Virus record (IMG/VR): IMGVR_UViG_3300035670_000055
Span: 1 to 64,000 of that record
Origin: a virus
Length of the DNA stretch: 64,000 bases
Direction: 5' to 3' (one strand)
In this document: one piece after another, positions 28,136 through 38,200 of the stretch
Layout: each line of letters starts with the position of its first letter
How positions within the stretch are numbered: the first letter of the stretch is position 1
The notes under the pieces: generated by a model
Databases searched by the model: none
Told to the model about the DNA's origin: nothing
Seen by the model: only the letters and a program-made list of their open reading frames with translations
Program-made: the position numbers and the translations under genes

Positions 28136-31100
28136 GTTGTATAATAACATATAAAGGTCAAAAGTATTCAGAAGAACAATTTAAAGAATACTTTATTAAT
28201 AATAAACAAGAATTTATTACATCTATTGCTAATAACAAAGATGTAGTGGATTCTTTTAAAAGAAAAATGGAAGGGATTGACTTTGTGTTCAGTCAATCAC
28301 CAGAACTTGCTTCTATTGGTAGTAAAGCTCAATATTTACAGTATTTATCTACTATCTTTAAAACCAGTCAAGTGAAGGATATTGTTTATCATGGTAGTGA
28401 TACAAAGATTGATAGATTTGATAAAAAATTTATAGGAACTGGGGCAGGATTACATTTAGGTAGAGGTTTTTATTTTGATATAAGTAAAGACAGCGCTAAA
28501 TTCTACACTGAGACTGTTGCAAATAAAACACTCAAAAGTTATAATCCATCTATTATCAATTTAACAAATCCACAAGAAAGTAAAGCATTATTAAGAAATC
28601 CTGATTATGTAAATTACGATGGAGTTAAAGATATTACAGGGCAACTTGTAGTATTTGAACCAGAGCAAATTCACATTTTAGGTTCTCAAGCAGATATAGA
28701 AGGATTTAAAGAATTTGTTTCTAAAAATGGTTCCTCAACTACTCCTCAATATAGAGTTGTGGAGGGATTGTCTGAAGAACAAGTAAATGATTTATCTGAT
28801 GATATAATTGGTACTATTGCTGAACTTATTTATGGAAGAGAAGATTATACAAAACAATTATTATTTAATCCAGAAGAAATATCTGGAAAAGGAATATTTG
28901 CTGAAATAAAAAGAAGACATGAAGAAGCAGGTTTAATTGATGCTATTGGAGAAAATAGATGGAATCAAATTAAAGAAAGAGCAATTGATAAATTAAGAAC
29001 CTTAGGAGTTTCTTTTGAAGAAGATGTAGACATTAATGATGAGAATGCTAGCCAAAAAGAATATGAAAGGGAAGCATTTGTTGTAGATTGGAAAAAAACT
29101 TCTTCTGCAGCAATTAGATTTTCATTAGCTACAATCCCTCAAAGAGTTCAAATGAATCAAGCAAATTCATTAGAACTAGTCTTTCCAGATAATGAAAATG
29201 ATGGTTTTGTTTTATCTGAAAGTTTAGGTGATTATGGAGGATATAAATTAGTTGATTTTAGTAGAGTGTTTGCTACATTGATGGATAAACTTTCTAATAC
29301 AAATAGTCCTGAGGAATTTGTTAGAAAATTAGTAGAATTGGCTGAAACAGATACAACATATTTATCTGTATTTGCAAGACTTGGTGGAAATTTATCAAGT
29401 AAATCTATTGATTTTTCTAATATGACTAATAAATATGATGTGAAATATTTCACACAGTTTTATAATTTATTTTCTAAACAAAAACCAGAAACATTAATTC
29501 AATATATAAATGATGGAGAAATATATTCAAACAATGCTAATTTATTTTCTGCTGTTACAGAAATTACTAATGGTTGGATTAATAATATAAAAGCATTAAG
29601 TAAATCAGAAGATAGTTTAATTTCTTACGATAGAAATCAGAAAATTTATAAAATAGATTCTGAGAAAATAAAATCATTTCCTATTAGAAAAGCTAGTGAT
29701 AGAATTAATTTATTAAACGCTATAGGAATCAATTTTGATTTACAAACATATAATCTATTAAGCGATGAACCTGAAACCATAGGAAAAAGAAGAGTTTCTC
29801 AAAAAGAACAATTTGATACTGCTGTAGATAAAATTTCTGAATATCTTGGAAGTAATCCAGATATAATGACTTTAAAAGGGAATACGTTAGGTATATCTGG
29901 ACCATTAAGAACTTTATCTAGATTATATATTGTTGCTACAAATCCTAATCAAGATTCTACATTCTTTGGTGTAAATAATCAAAGAAAAGGTTCTTATGCA
30001 GAAAATAATGCTGCTTCTTTCTTTGAGAATGATTTTAATGAATCAGAAACAATAGATGAATTATTGGAGAAAAGACCAGAATTAAATGGATATTTTTCTA
30101 AAGGTTCACAAATTCTTAAAAAAGGAGGATTGTTTTTTGATGAAGATGGAAATAGAATAGCTAAATTAAAACTTCTTACAATAGAAGGGTTAAAAAATAT
30201 AGATGAAGGTAAGAATAAAGGAATTTCTAAATTAACATTATCAGAAAGAGCAACACAAGAAATTAACCAGAATTTAAATGGTAATTATTATGTGTTAGTA
30301 CCTGGAGATGGTTCTACAGAATGGATGATGAATTTAGGAAATATAATTTCTTTTGAAGAAGTAGAAGCTGGTGTTTATTCTAAAAAATTAGAAGAAATAT
30401 TCATCAATGGGTATTTAATGGATGAAGTTAATCTTGTTTTGTTTGGAAAAAATAATACTGTTACTGTTAAGAAAAAATCTAAAGAACTTAGATTTATGAA
30501 AGACATTCTCTCTGATAAGCAAGTTAAAGAAATTGAAGACTTATTATCAAAAGATGCAACAACATTAGAACAAATAGAAAAGTATATTAAAGATAATAAA
30601 AAAGAATTAGTAAATAGTGTTGAACAATTTGTTAAAAATGTAAACGAAGAAACATTTAATAATTTAATTAATTCTTCACAGATTGAACAAATAGAAGAAG
30701 ATGAATTTGTATTAAATAAATTTGATTCAGAATTTATTAAGGAAAAAGGATTATCTACAGCTAGTAAAGAACGAGTGGATAATTTTATTAATTTCTTAAA
30801 TTTAAATTACATAATCAATAATATTGAATATCATAAGTTTATATTTGGAGACCCTTATCAATATAAAATTAAAGGAGATGGTTCTTTAGATGAAACAAAG
30901 CGTATAAAAATGTATTTGTCTCCTAGAAGAAGATTGCTTGATTTACGAGAATTTAATGATATTTTTAATATTGATTATAATAAAGTGGGAGATATAGAAT
31001 TAGATAAAAAAGATCCTACTTATCATACATTTAAATCTTACACAAAAACTGCTACACTATCTGATGTAGAAGTTAATGGTAGCGTATCTAGAGGAGATTT

Positions 31101-34100
31101 TCCTGAAAAAATTAAAAAGCAATATGCTGAGATAGATGAAACCGATGCTATGTCTTGGATAGAGGATAATACATATAGAGAAGTTAATATTAAAAAAGGA
31201 CAATGGTCTGACGAAGCTGAAAAATGGCATCAATGGCAAATGGCTTTCACAAGACAAAACTATCCTAATTATAAATATACAAACGATGAATTAAGAAAAC
31301 ATGATGAAGAATTAGTAAATACCCCTGAGCCAGAACATCACATAGAACAAATTAAACCTATTGTAACTGGAAATAAATATGGTTCTAAAGAAATAAATCC
31401 TGTAGGAGATAAACTTTCACAAATGCCTATTTATTATAGTATGGTGAAAGGAACTAACTTGGAAAAATTATACATCAAGATGAAAAAAGAAGACCTTGGT
31501 TATGTAATTGTACAAACAGGAAGAAAATTTGGTTCTGAAGGAACAAATCCTATGTATGTAAATGGTAAGTTTAATGAAGAAGAATATACCAATACAATTG
31601 ATGTAGCATGGGATACTTATGGTGTAATTGTAGAAACTGCTACAGAAGGAGATAAAAAACAAACTAGAGGGTCTCAGATCCCAAAAGTAATTACAATGGA
31701 TATGTTTTCTAATGGTGAAGTTTCTGAGGGATATAATAAAGAAGAAATAATTGCTGCGAATAAAGAATTTAATTCTGCAGAAGAAGATTTAGCTAAATTT
31801 AGATATGAGGAATTGTTAGATAGATTAGGAATTATTGAAGAAGATGGAGAGTTTATTTCTACATCAAATAAAACTATTGCTGAAACATTACAAGAAGAAT
31901 TATTAAGAAGAGATTCTTCTGAAAATGTAAAAGATTCTTTAAAATTAAATGAAGATGAAGAATTTGAAATTCCTTTTGAAGCTTCTCCTTCATATGAGCA
32001 AATTAGAAGTATTCTTTATTCCATGGTGAATAAATCATTTATTTCTCCTAAGATGAATGGTGCTCCACACGTACAAGCTCCTTCTACAATGTTTGAACAA
32101 GAAAATAGAATATTAGCAATTAAAGAAAATGGTGTGTACAGATTAATTGTAACACAAAAACAATATAATTCTTTAAGTGCTGCAGATAAGAAAAATGCCA
32201 TTATTACTCCTGATACAGAAAAATATTTTAATGAATTGGGAGAAGAGCAAAAGAAAACTGCTGTTCTTACAGATAATACGCTGAAGTTCTACACTAAAGA
32301 ACAACCTTGGTGTGAAATCATGTTACCTAATTGGTTCAAAAATAAACTAAAGAAAGGAAAATTAAAAAATGCTTCTGATGAAGATATTATCAACTATCTA
32401 AATAATTCAAAAGAAGGACAAAGAATATTATCTGGAATGGCATTCCGTATTCCTACACAAGCACTTTCTTCTATTGAAAGATTTAAAGTGAAAGCTTTTC
32501 TTCCTCAGTATATGGGACATGCAGTGATTGTACCTACAGAGATTACAAAAAAATCTGGATCTGACTTTGATATTGATAAATTGAACATTTATTTAAAATC
32601 AATTTATGTAGATAATAGTGGTAATCCTAGAATTATTGAATACAAAGGTTCAGAAGAAGAAACAAAACAGTTTTATGCAGAAGTTTTTGAAAAAGGTTTT
32701 GATAAAAAGATTTCTAATAAATCAGAATTGTTAGAAGCAATTGATATTGTTTTATATAATTTAGATGATCCAAAAGATCTTCTTTCTAAACATGGAGATT
32801 ATATTATGTCTTTTAGAGATAAATTTTCTTCTCCTATGGATGTAAGAGATTATTTGGAAAATCAGTTAAAAAAAATAACTGAAGAAGAATATTACAATAA
32901 GAGAAAAGAAGATTATGTAAATAGAATGTATAAGAGTGCTTTAGAAAATAGATATTACGAAGCATTAGAAAGATTATTCGAGCTACAACCTATTGAAAAA
33001 ATTCTTTCTCCTGTAGATGATGGAGGATTAGAAGATGTTTCTAAAAACCTAGATAAATTAAGAAACGATAATGAATCTGCAATAAAAGGAAGATTATTAA
33101 ATAGAAACTATATGTCTAATCTAAGACATGCATTTATCGTAGGAAAAGCATGGGTTGGTATTGCTGCTGTAAATATTACAGGATTATCATTAAGACAAAA
33201 ATCTAAAGTGTATCTAGATCCTAATAGAATTTCTTTGTTAGGAAAAAGAGAACAAGATTTTGTTAAAAACTTAGATATTGCTCTTCCACATAATACAATG
33301 GTATTAGAGAATGGACAAAAGGTAGTTTCTTTATCTGGATTAAAAACAGCAGATGGAACACAGTATCTATCTGATAGGTTCTCTGGATATGCTACAGCGT
33401 TTGTAGATATTGCAGCAAATCCATTCATTTCTAAGATTATTAAGAGTGATATTGTTATTTCTACATTTATGTTATTAGAAGCTGTAGGTGCTGGTAATAA
33501 AGGGGTGTATTTCTTAAATCAACCAATTATAGAAGAGTATTTAAAATTATTAGATAAAGAAGGAACTAAATCTGTAGTAAATGAAAATAACATTAAAAAA
33601 GTAAAAGAATTATTTCCTGCTAATGAAAAAGATATAAAATATGTAAAAATATCTCCAGAAGGATTAGAACAAAATATTGCAGACTATTATAAAAATGGTA
33701 AATTAAGACCTACAAAAAATGCAGAACAGCAAAAAATATTAGATGAATTTATTAAATATAAAATATTAGCAGACCAATTGTTTGAGTTTACACAAGCGAC
33801 AAACTATGACACTACTAGATTAACAGGTGTAGATTCTTTATATAAAAAAGAATTACTTACTAAAAAAGTAAGAGAAAGAAATATTATTGCTAATATAGAT
33901 GGTGTATTAAATGAAACTTTTATTGGTAATCTTACTAACTTGCTATCAAAATCTACACAAGCAATGGGAACTATCTTTAAATTAGATGAACCAAAAATCA
34001 GAGCTTATGTATTAGATACAGTGAAAAGATATGCAACTAAACCATTTATGTCTAATGATGATTATGAAAGAATAACTAATTTAATTAGAAGTTCTTTCTT

Positions 34101-35253
34101 AGATTATATTATTCAATCTCATTCTACATTAAATAAAGAAATTTCTGATTTATTATTAAATGAATCTACAAATATTGCTACACAATTAGAACTAATGAAA
34201 TCTAAATATCCAGGTATATCAATTCTACAAGATTTTGAAGTGGTATCTGGAAATAGAGAAAATAGTGCTAAGACAGTTAAGTTAAAAGTTAATTTAAAAG
34301 GAGATGTATTTGCTGAGAATCATTATATTGCTAAAATGAATGAGTTAAGAGATTATAATACGGAACTTAATGAATTCTACAATAATTTAATTAGAGTGGC
34401 TATATTACAAGGAAATTCACAATCTGCTATTTCTTTTAAAAATATTATTCCTGTACAAGATTATGCTAAAATTATTACACCAATTATAAATAATATAATG
34501 CCTGGTGCAAGATTGGATAATTTTACAAAATCAATGTTTGAAAGAAATAGTTTTACAAATGAAAATGTATTTGTTCCAGCTAAAATATTTTATGCTAAAG
34601 AAAGTCAAGGTGGTGGTTTATGGCTTCCTGCATTTGATTTTAGCAAATATAAATTTAATTCTGATGAAAGACAATTACTAAAACTTTCTGAGAAATTTAA
34701 TTTTACACAAGTTAGTTCTGATTTTGTAAAAGTTCCTAGAGTGTTCAAAACTAAGGTGGGAGTAGTTGATGAATTTGGAGATACAGACACACAAGAAAGG
34801 TACATAGATATATTATCTGGAAAAGTAATGAGACCAGAAGACTGGAAACAAGCTAAAGAAAAAGGAGACCAATCTTTAAATGACGTGTTTTATTACAAGA
34901 AAGTATATACAAATGAAGTAGACCAATTTGGAGAAAGAATTCCATTAAAAATATGGAATGGAGATGGAAAGGTACTAGCATTTGAACAAGTGTATAAACT
35001 AATGAATGTATATGGAGATAGTTTTAGAGCTGCTGAATATCCTTCTTCTAACGTAAGTTCTATATTTGATAATGGTTCTATTAAAACAAGAGAATTAACA
35101 GATGAAGAAATTGTAGATGCTATAAAAAATCCTGGTAAGAAAAAGGAAATTGTTACTGATTCTTTGAAAGATGAAGAAAATTCATTATCTTTACCAACAG
35201 AAGAAGATCTTGGACTAAATACAGATTTATCACAAGATGATTTTAAATGCTAA
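28132..35253 (+). CDS. Virion RNA polymerase (phi14:2 gp66-like) with N-terminal ADP-ribosyltransferase-like domain, 2373 aa
   Basis: D1478-F-D1480-I-D1482 is the metal-binding catalytic motif of crAss-like RNA polymerases, which have two double-psi beta-barrels on one chain. A conserved-looking GKAWVGIAAVNITG follows at 1671. In phi14:2 this protein travels in the virion and transcribes early genes after injection. Residues about 60-185 instead look like an ADP-ribosyltransferase fold: VYH87G, GFY114FD and FEPE178QIH give an H-Y-E triad. This is preceded by the block PELASIGSKAQYLQYL shared with the upstream giant protein. The length is a little above the roughly 2200 aa of phi14:2 gp66. The polymerase call is firm; the transferase activity is inferred. 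Confidence 0.9.
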   Translation: MSCIITYKGQKYSEEQFKEYFINNKQEFITSIANNKDVVDSFKRKMEGIDFVFSQSPELASIGSKAQYLQYLSTIFKTSQVKDIVYHGSDTKIDRFDKKFIGTGAGLHLGRGFYFDISKDSAKFYTETVANKTLKSYNPSIINLTNPQESKALLRNPDYVNYDGVKDITGQLVVFEPEQIHILGSQADIEGFKEFVSKNGSSTTPQYRVVEGLSEEQVNDLSDDIIGTIAELIYGREDYTKQLLFNPEEISGKGIFAEIKRRHEEAGLIDAIGENRWNQIKERAIDKLRTLGVSFEEDVDINDENASQKEYEREAFVVDWKKTSSAAIRFSLATIPQRVQMNQANSLELVFPDNENDGFVLSESLGDYGGYKLVDFSRVFATLMDKLSNTNSPEEFVRKLVELAETDTTYLSVFARLGGNLSSKSIDFSNMTNKYDVKYFTQFYNLFSKQKPETLIQYINDGEIYSNNANLFSAVTEITNGWINNIKALSKSEDSLISYDRNQKIYKIDSEKIKSFPIRKASDRINLLNAIGINFDLQTYNLLSDEPETIGKRRVSQKEQFDTAVDKISEYLGSNPDIMTLKGNTLGISGPLRTLSRLYIVATNPNQDSTFFGVNNQRKGSYAENNAASFFENDFNESETIDELLEKRPELNGYFSKGSQILKKGGLFFDEDGNRIAKLKLLTIEGLKNIDEGKNKGISKLTLSERATQEINQNLNGNYYVLVPGDGSTEWMMNLGNIISFEEVEAGVYSKKLEEIFINGYLMDEVNLVLFGKNNTVTVKKKSKELRFMKDILSDKQVKEIEDLLSKDATTLEQIEKYIKDNKKELVNSVEQFVKNVNEETFNNLINSSQIEQIEEDEFVLNKFDSEFIKEKGLSTASKERVDNFINFLNLNYIINNIEYHKFIFGDPYQYKIKGDGSLDETKRIKMYLSPRRRLLDLREFNDIFNIDYNKVGDIELDKKDPTYHTFKSYTKTATLSDVEVNGSVSRGDFPEKIKKQYAEIDETDAMSWIEDNTYREVNIKKGQWSDEAEKWHQWQMAFTRQNYPNYKYTNDELRKHDEELVNTPEPEHHIEQIKPIVTGNKYGSKEINPVGDKLSQMPIYYSMVKGTNLEKLYIKMKKEDLGYVIVQTGRKFGSEGTNPMYVNGKFNEEEYTNTIDVAWDTYGVIVETATEGDKKQTRGSQIPKVITMDMFSNGEVSEGYNKEEIIAANKEFNSAEEDLAKFRYEELLDRLGIIEEDGEFISTSNKTIAETLQEELLRRDSSENVKDSLKLNEDEEFEIPFEASPSYEQIRSILYSMVNKSFISPKMNGAPHVQAPSTMFEQENRILAIKENGVYRLIVTQKQYNSLSAADKKNAIITPDTEKYFNELGEEQKKTAVLTDNTLKFYTKEQPWCEIMLPNWFKNKLKKGKLKNASDEDIINYLNNSKEGQRILSGMAFRIPTQALSSIERFKVKAFLPQYMGHAVIVPTEITKKSGSDFDIDKLNIYLKSIYVDNSGNPRIIEYKGSEEETKQFYAEVFEKGFDKKISNKSELLEAIDIVLYNLDDPKDLLSKHGDYIMSFRDKFSSPMDVRDYLENQLKKITEEEYYNKRKEDYVNRMYKSALENRYYEALERLFELQPIEKILSPVDDGGLEDVSKNLDKLRNDNESAIKGRLLNRNYMSNLRHAFIVGKAWVGIAAVNITGLSLRQKSKVYLDPNRISLLGKREQDFVKNLDIALPHNTMVLENGQKVVSLSGLKTADGTQYLSDRFSGYATAFVDIAANPFISKIIKSDIVISTFMLLEAVGAGNKGVYFLNQPIIEEYLKLLDKEGTKSVVNENNIKKVKELFPANEKDIKYVKISPEGLEQNIADYYKNGKLRPTKNAEQQKILDEFIKYKILADQLFEFTQATNYDTTRLTGVDSLYKKELLTKKVRERNIIANIDGVLNETFIGNLTNLLSKSTQAMGTIFKLDEPKIRAYVLDTVKRYATKPFMSNDDYERITNLIRSSFLDYIIQSHSTLNKEISDLLLNESTNIATQLELMKSKYPGISILQDFEVVSGNRENSAKTVKLKVNLKGDVFAENHYIAKMNELRDYNTELNEFYNNLIRVAILQGNSQSAISFKNIIPVQDYAKIITPIINNIMPGARLDNFTKSMFERNSFTNENVFVPAKIFYAKESQGGGLWLPAFDFSKYKFNSDERQLLKLSEKFNFTQVSSDFVKVPRVFKTKVGVVDEFGDTDTQERYIDILSGKVMRPEDWKQAKEKGDQSLNDVFYYKKVYTNEVDQFGERIPLKIWNGDGKVLAFEQVYKLMNVYGDSFRAAEYPSSNVSSIFDNGSIKTRELTDEEIVDAIKNPGKKKEIVTDSLKDEENSLSLPTEEDLGLNTDLSQDDFKC

Positions 35254-35268
35254 AATAAATATTAAACT

Positions 35269-38200
35269 ATGGATTTTTGTAAAATTGGAATAGATAACGC
35301 AGTAAATAGAGCTATTAAAAATAATCCAGATTATTCTTATGATGAAAAAAGTGGAATTATTGAAATAAGTGATAATCCTAACAAAGATTTAAATCAATAC
35401 ACATCAATTAGATTTGCAAAAGGAATAGCTGCACAAATTAATAAATTTATAAACGATGGAGAAAAGGCAATTGGAAGAATTGCCTATTCTTCTTTTTATA
35501 AAGGAAGAGGAGTTGTAAGAATTGTTCCTACTAATTCACAATTAGAATTAATTAATTCTAATGAAGAAAAAAAATATATAGAATTAGAAGATAAAATACA
35601 AGAAGAATTATTACAAGAAGAATTTAGAAAACTTGCAGAAGAATCTAATACATATCTGGATGAAGAAAAAGAAGTAGTTTATGAAGATCCTTTATTACAA
35701 TTATCAGATGAAAATTTAAAACCTGTCTCTCCAAAAATGTTAAAATTTGTAAAAGAATTTATTAAACAGATTGGTGTAGATTATCAAAAGGTTGATAAAA
35801 TTGTTGTAAATGGAAAAGTTATAGATGCTAATGGTATTGCTCGAATGATGAGTAAACTTATTCAAGTGGTTGAAGGAAAAGAATCTGTAGCTCTTCCAGA
35901 AGAAGCTATGCACTTTGCTGTAGAGATTATAGAACAAACTAATCCAAAATTATTTGAACAAATGTTGAAAGATATAAATGGAGAGGAAATTTATAAAGAT
36001 GTATTAGAACAATATGGTAAAAATCCATATTATCAAAAAGATGGTAAACCAGATATAAGAAAATTAAAAAAAGAAGCTATTGGTAAATTACTAGTAGATA
36101 AAGTTTCCAGCATAAAAGCACAAACTTGGTGGGATAAAATTGTAAAATTCTTAAAAGAACTATTTAATAAACCACAGATGGATGGTGTAGATAGTCTTAC
36201 ACAATTTGCAGAAATGATTGTATCTGGAGAAGATTTTGGCACTGTAAATGATATTAAATCTTTAGAAGATTATTTCCAATTAAATGAACAAGATAAAGTA
36301 TTTAATAAATTAAAAGATTTAGATAATCAAATAACAAAAGAAGATGATGGTGTAAATGATGATGGAGATCCAAGACAAAGTTATTTTATAGGTGATAAAA
36401 AAATTAAATATAGAGTTACAGATTTTGTAAGTGATTGGTATTTAAAAATATTTGGTAATGAACAAACAGAATATCAAAAAAGACTAGCAGAATTAAAAGC
36501 AGAAGAAGGAACAAAAGGACATTATCATTTTGAAAAAGCATTTGATACATTTGTAGATTCTGATACAGGATTACTGAGAGAAGATTTTTTAGAAGATGAT
36601 GATCAATATTTATCTACTTTATCACAGGTAGATAAAGATGTGTATGCTACATTAAAAGAAAATTTAAGAGATAGATTATTATCTTTTCCTGAAGGAAGTA
36701 AGTTCTTAAAAGAAACAAAAATATATGATGGTAAAGAAACTGCTGGTACAGTGGATTTATTAATTGTAGAACCTTCTGGTAAAGTTAGTATTATTGACTG
36801 GAAATTTATAGACATAAATACTGATAAATATGAAGATGTTCCTTGGTATAAAGTTAAAGCTTGGAATCTTCAAATGGAAAAATATAGAGGTATTCTTACT
36901 AAGAATTATGGAGTAAAAGAAGAAGATTTTAAGCAAACAAGAATGATACCTATTCTTGCTATGTACACAGATGCTGATTATCAGGGACAAAATCTTCCTA
37001 AATTAAGAGGAATTAAAATAGGTTCTGTAAATGTTGATAATATTAATGAAGATTATTTACTATATGTAGGATTTAAAGAAAGAACAGGGGATGAAAAAAT
37101 TGATAATTTATTAGATAAAATGAATAGTGTTTATTCTAAAATATCTAATGAAAAAGTATCTCCACAAGATAGACCTTTAAAAAATGAACAACTAAACTCT
37201 TTATATAAGGCTATTAGACACTTAGAAATAAAAAAAGATATTATCCCTTTAATTAATCAAGGAAAGGTGCTAAATAAACAAGTTAGTAATTTTATTAAAA
37301 AATACAATGATAATATAAAAGATAAATCTAAAGAAGAATTAGAAAAAGAAACAATTAATGAGTTTGCTGGAATGATTAGAGTGCACATGGAAGCTCTACA
37401 ACCATATTTAGGTATAAGGCAATTAAAGTATTTATTAAATGAAACTAATCCTGAATTTAATGAAATAAAATCAAAATTAAGAGATACGATAGAAGATGTA
37501 CAGGATTATCTGGATCAACTAGAATCTATAGATAAAGAATTTGGTAAAAAGTTTGTAGGAGCTAGTTACACAGCAGAAAAAGTTGTAAAAGGTATTACTA
37601 GATGGTTTGGTAATGCTGCTACAATTCAATTAGAGAATTTACAAAGATTATTTACATTAGCTAATGAAGCAACAGCAATTTCTAATTTCGAAGTGAGCGA
37701 TGAAGTAAAAAAATTAGAAGAACTTAAAGAAAAATATATTAATTGGGCTAGGTCAAAAGGATTATCTACAAAAGATTATTTTAAAATGATAATAAAGAAT
37801 GACAAAAATGAGCTGATTAATCAATACGATTCTAATTTTTATAAAGAATTAAAAACTGCAGTTGCTAAAAAAGATTTTAGATGGATATTAGATAATGTGG
37901 ACAAAGTCGAAGTTATTAAAAAAATAAAAGAACAAGAAGAAAGAGAAATAGACGCAGCTTTAAACTATCCTGTTGTTGGTTCTGAGGAGCATGTAAAAGC
38001 AGAAATCAATAGAAAAATAGCCAAGATTAAAGATAAATATGATGTTTCTACATCTACATCTAAAGGTTGGTTACAAGAGCAATTTATAAAAATACCAACG
38101 GAGAAATGGGAATCTCAGGAATGGAAAACATTACATGAAAAAGATTCTTCTGGAAATTATGTAAATCAACCAGCTATAGATTTTTATAATTATATTGTAG

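Noticed and set aside
35740-37000. Several - strand frames of 65-76 codons across the PD-(D/E)XK virion gene
   Set aside because: Shadows of the 1665-aa gene; Phe/Ile/Tyr-rich with no start context.
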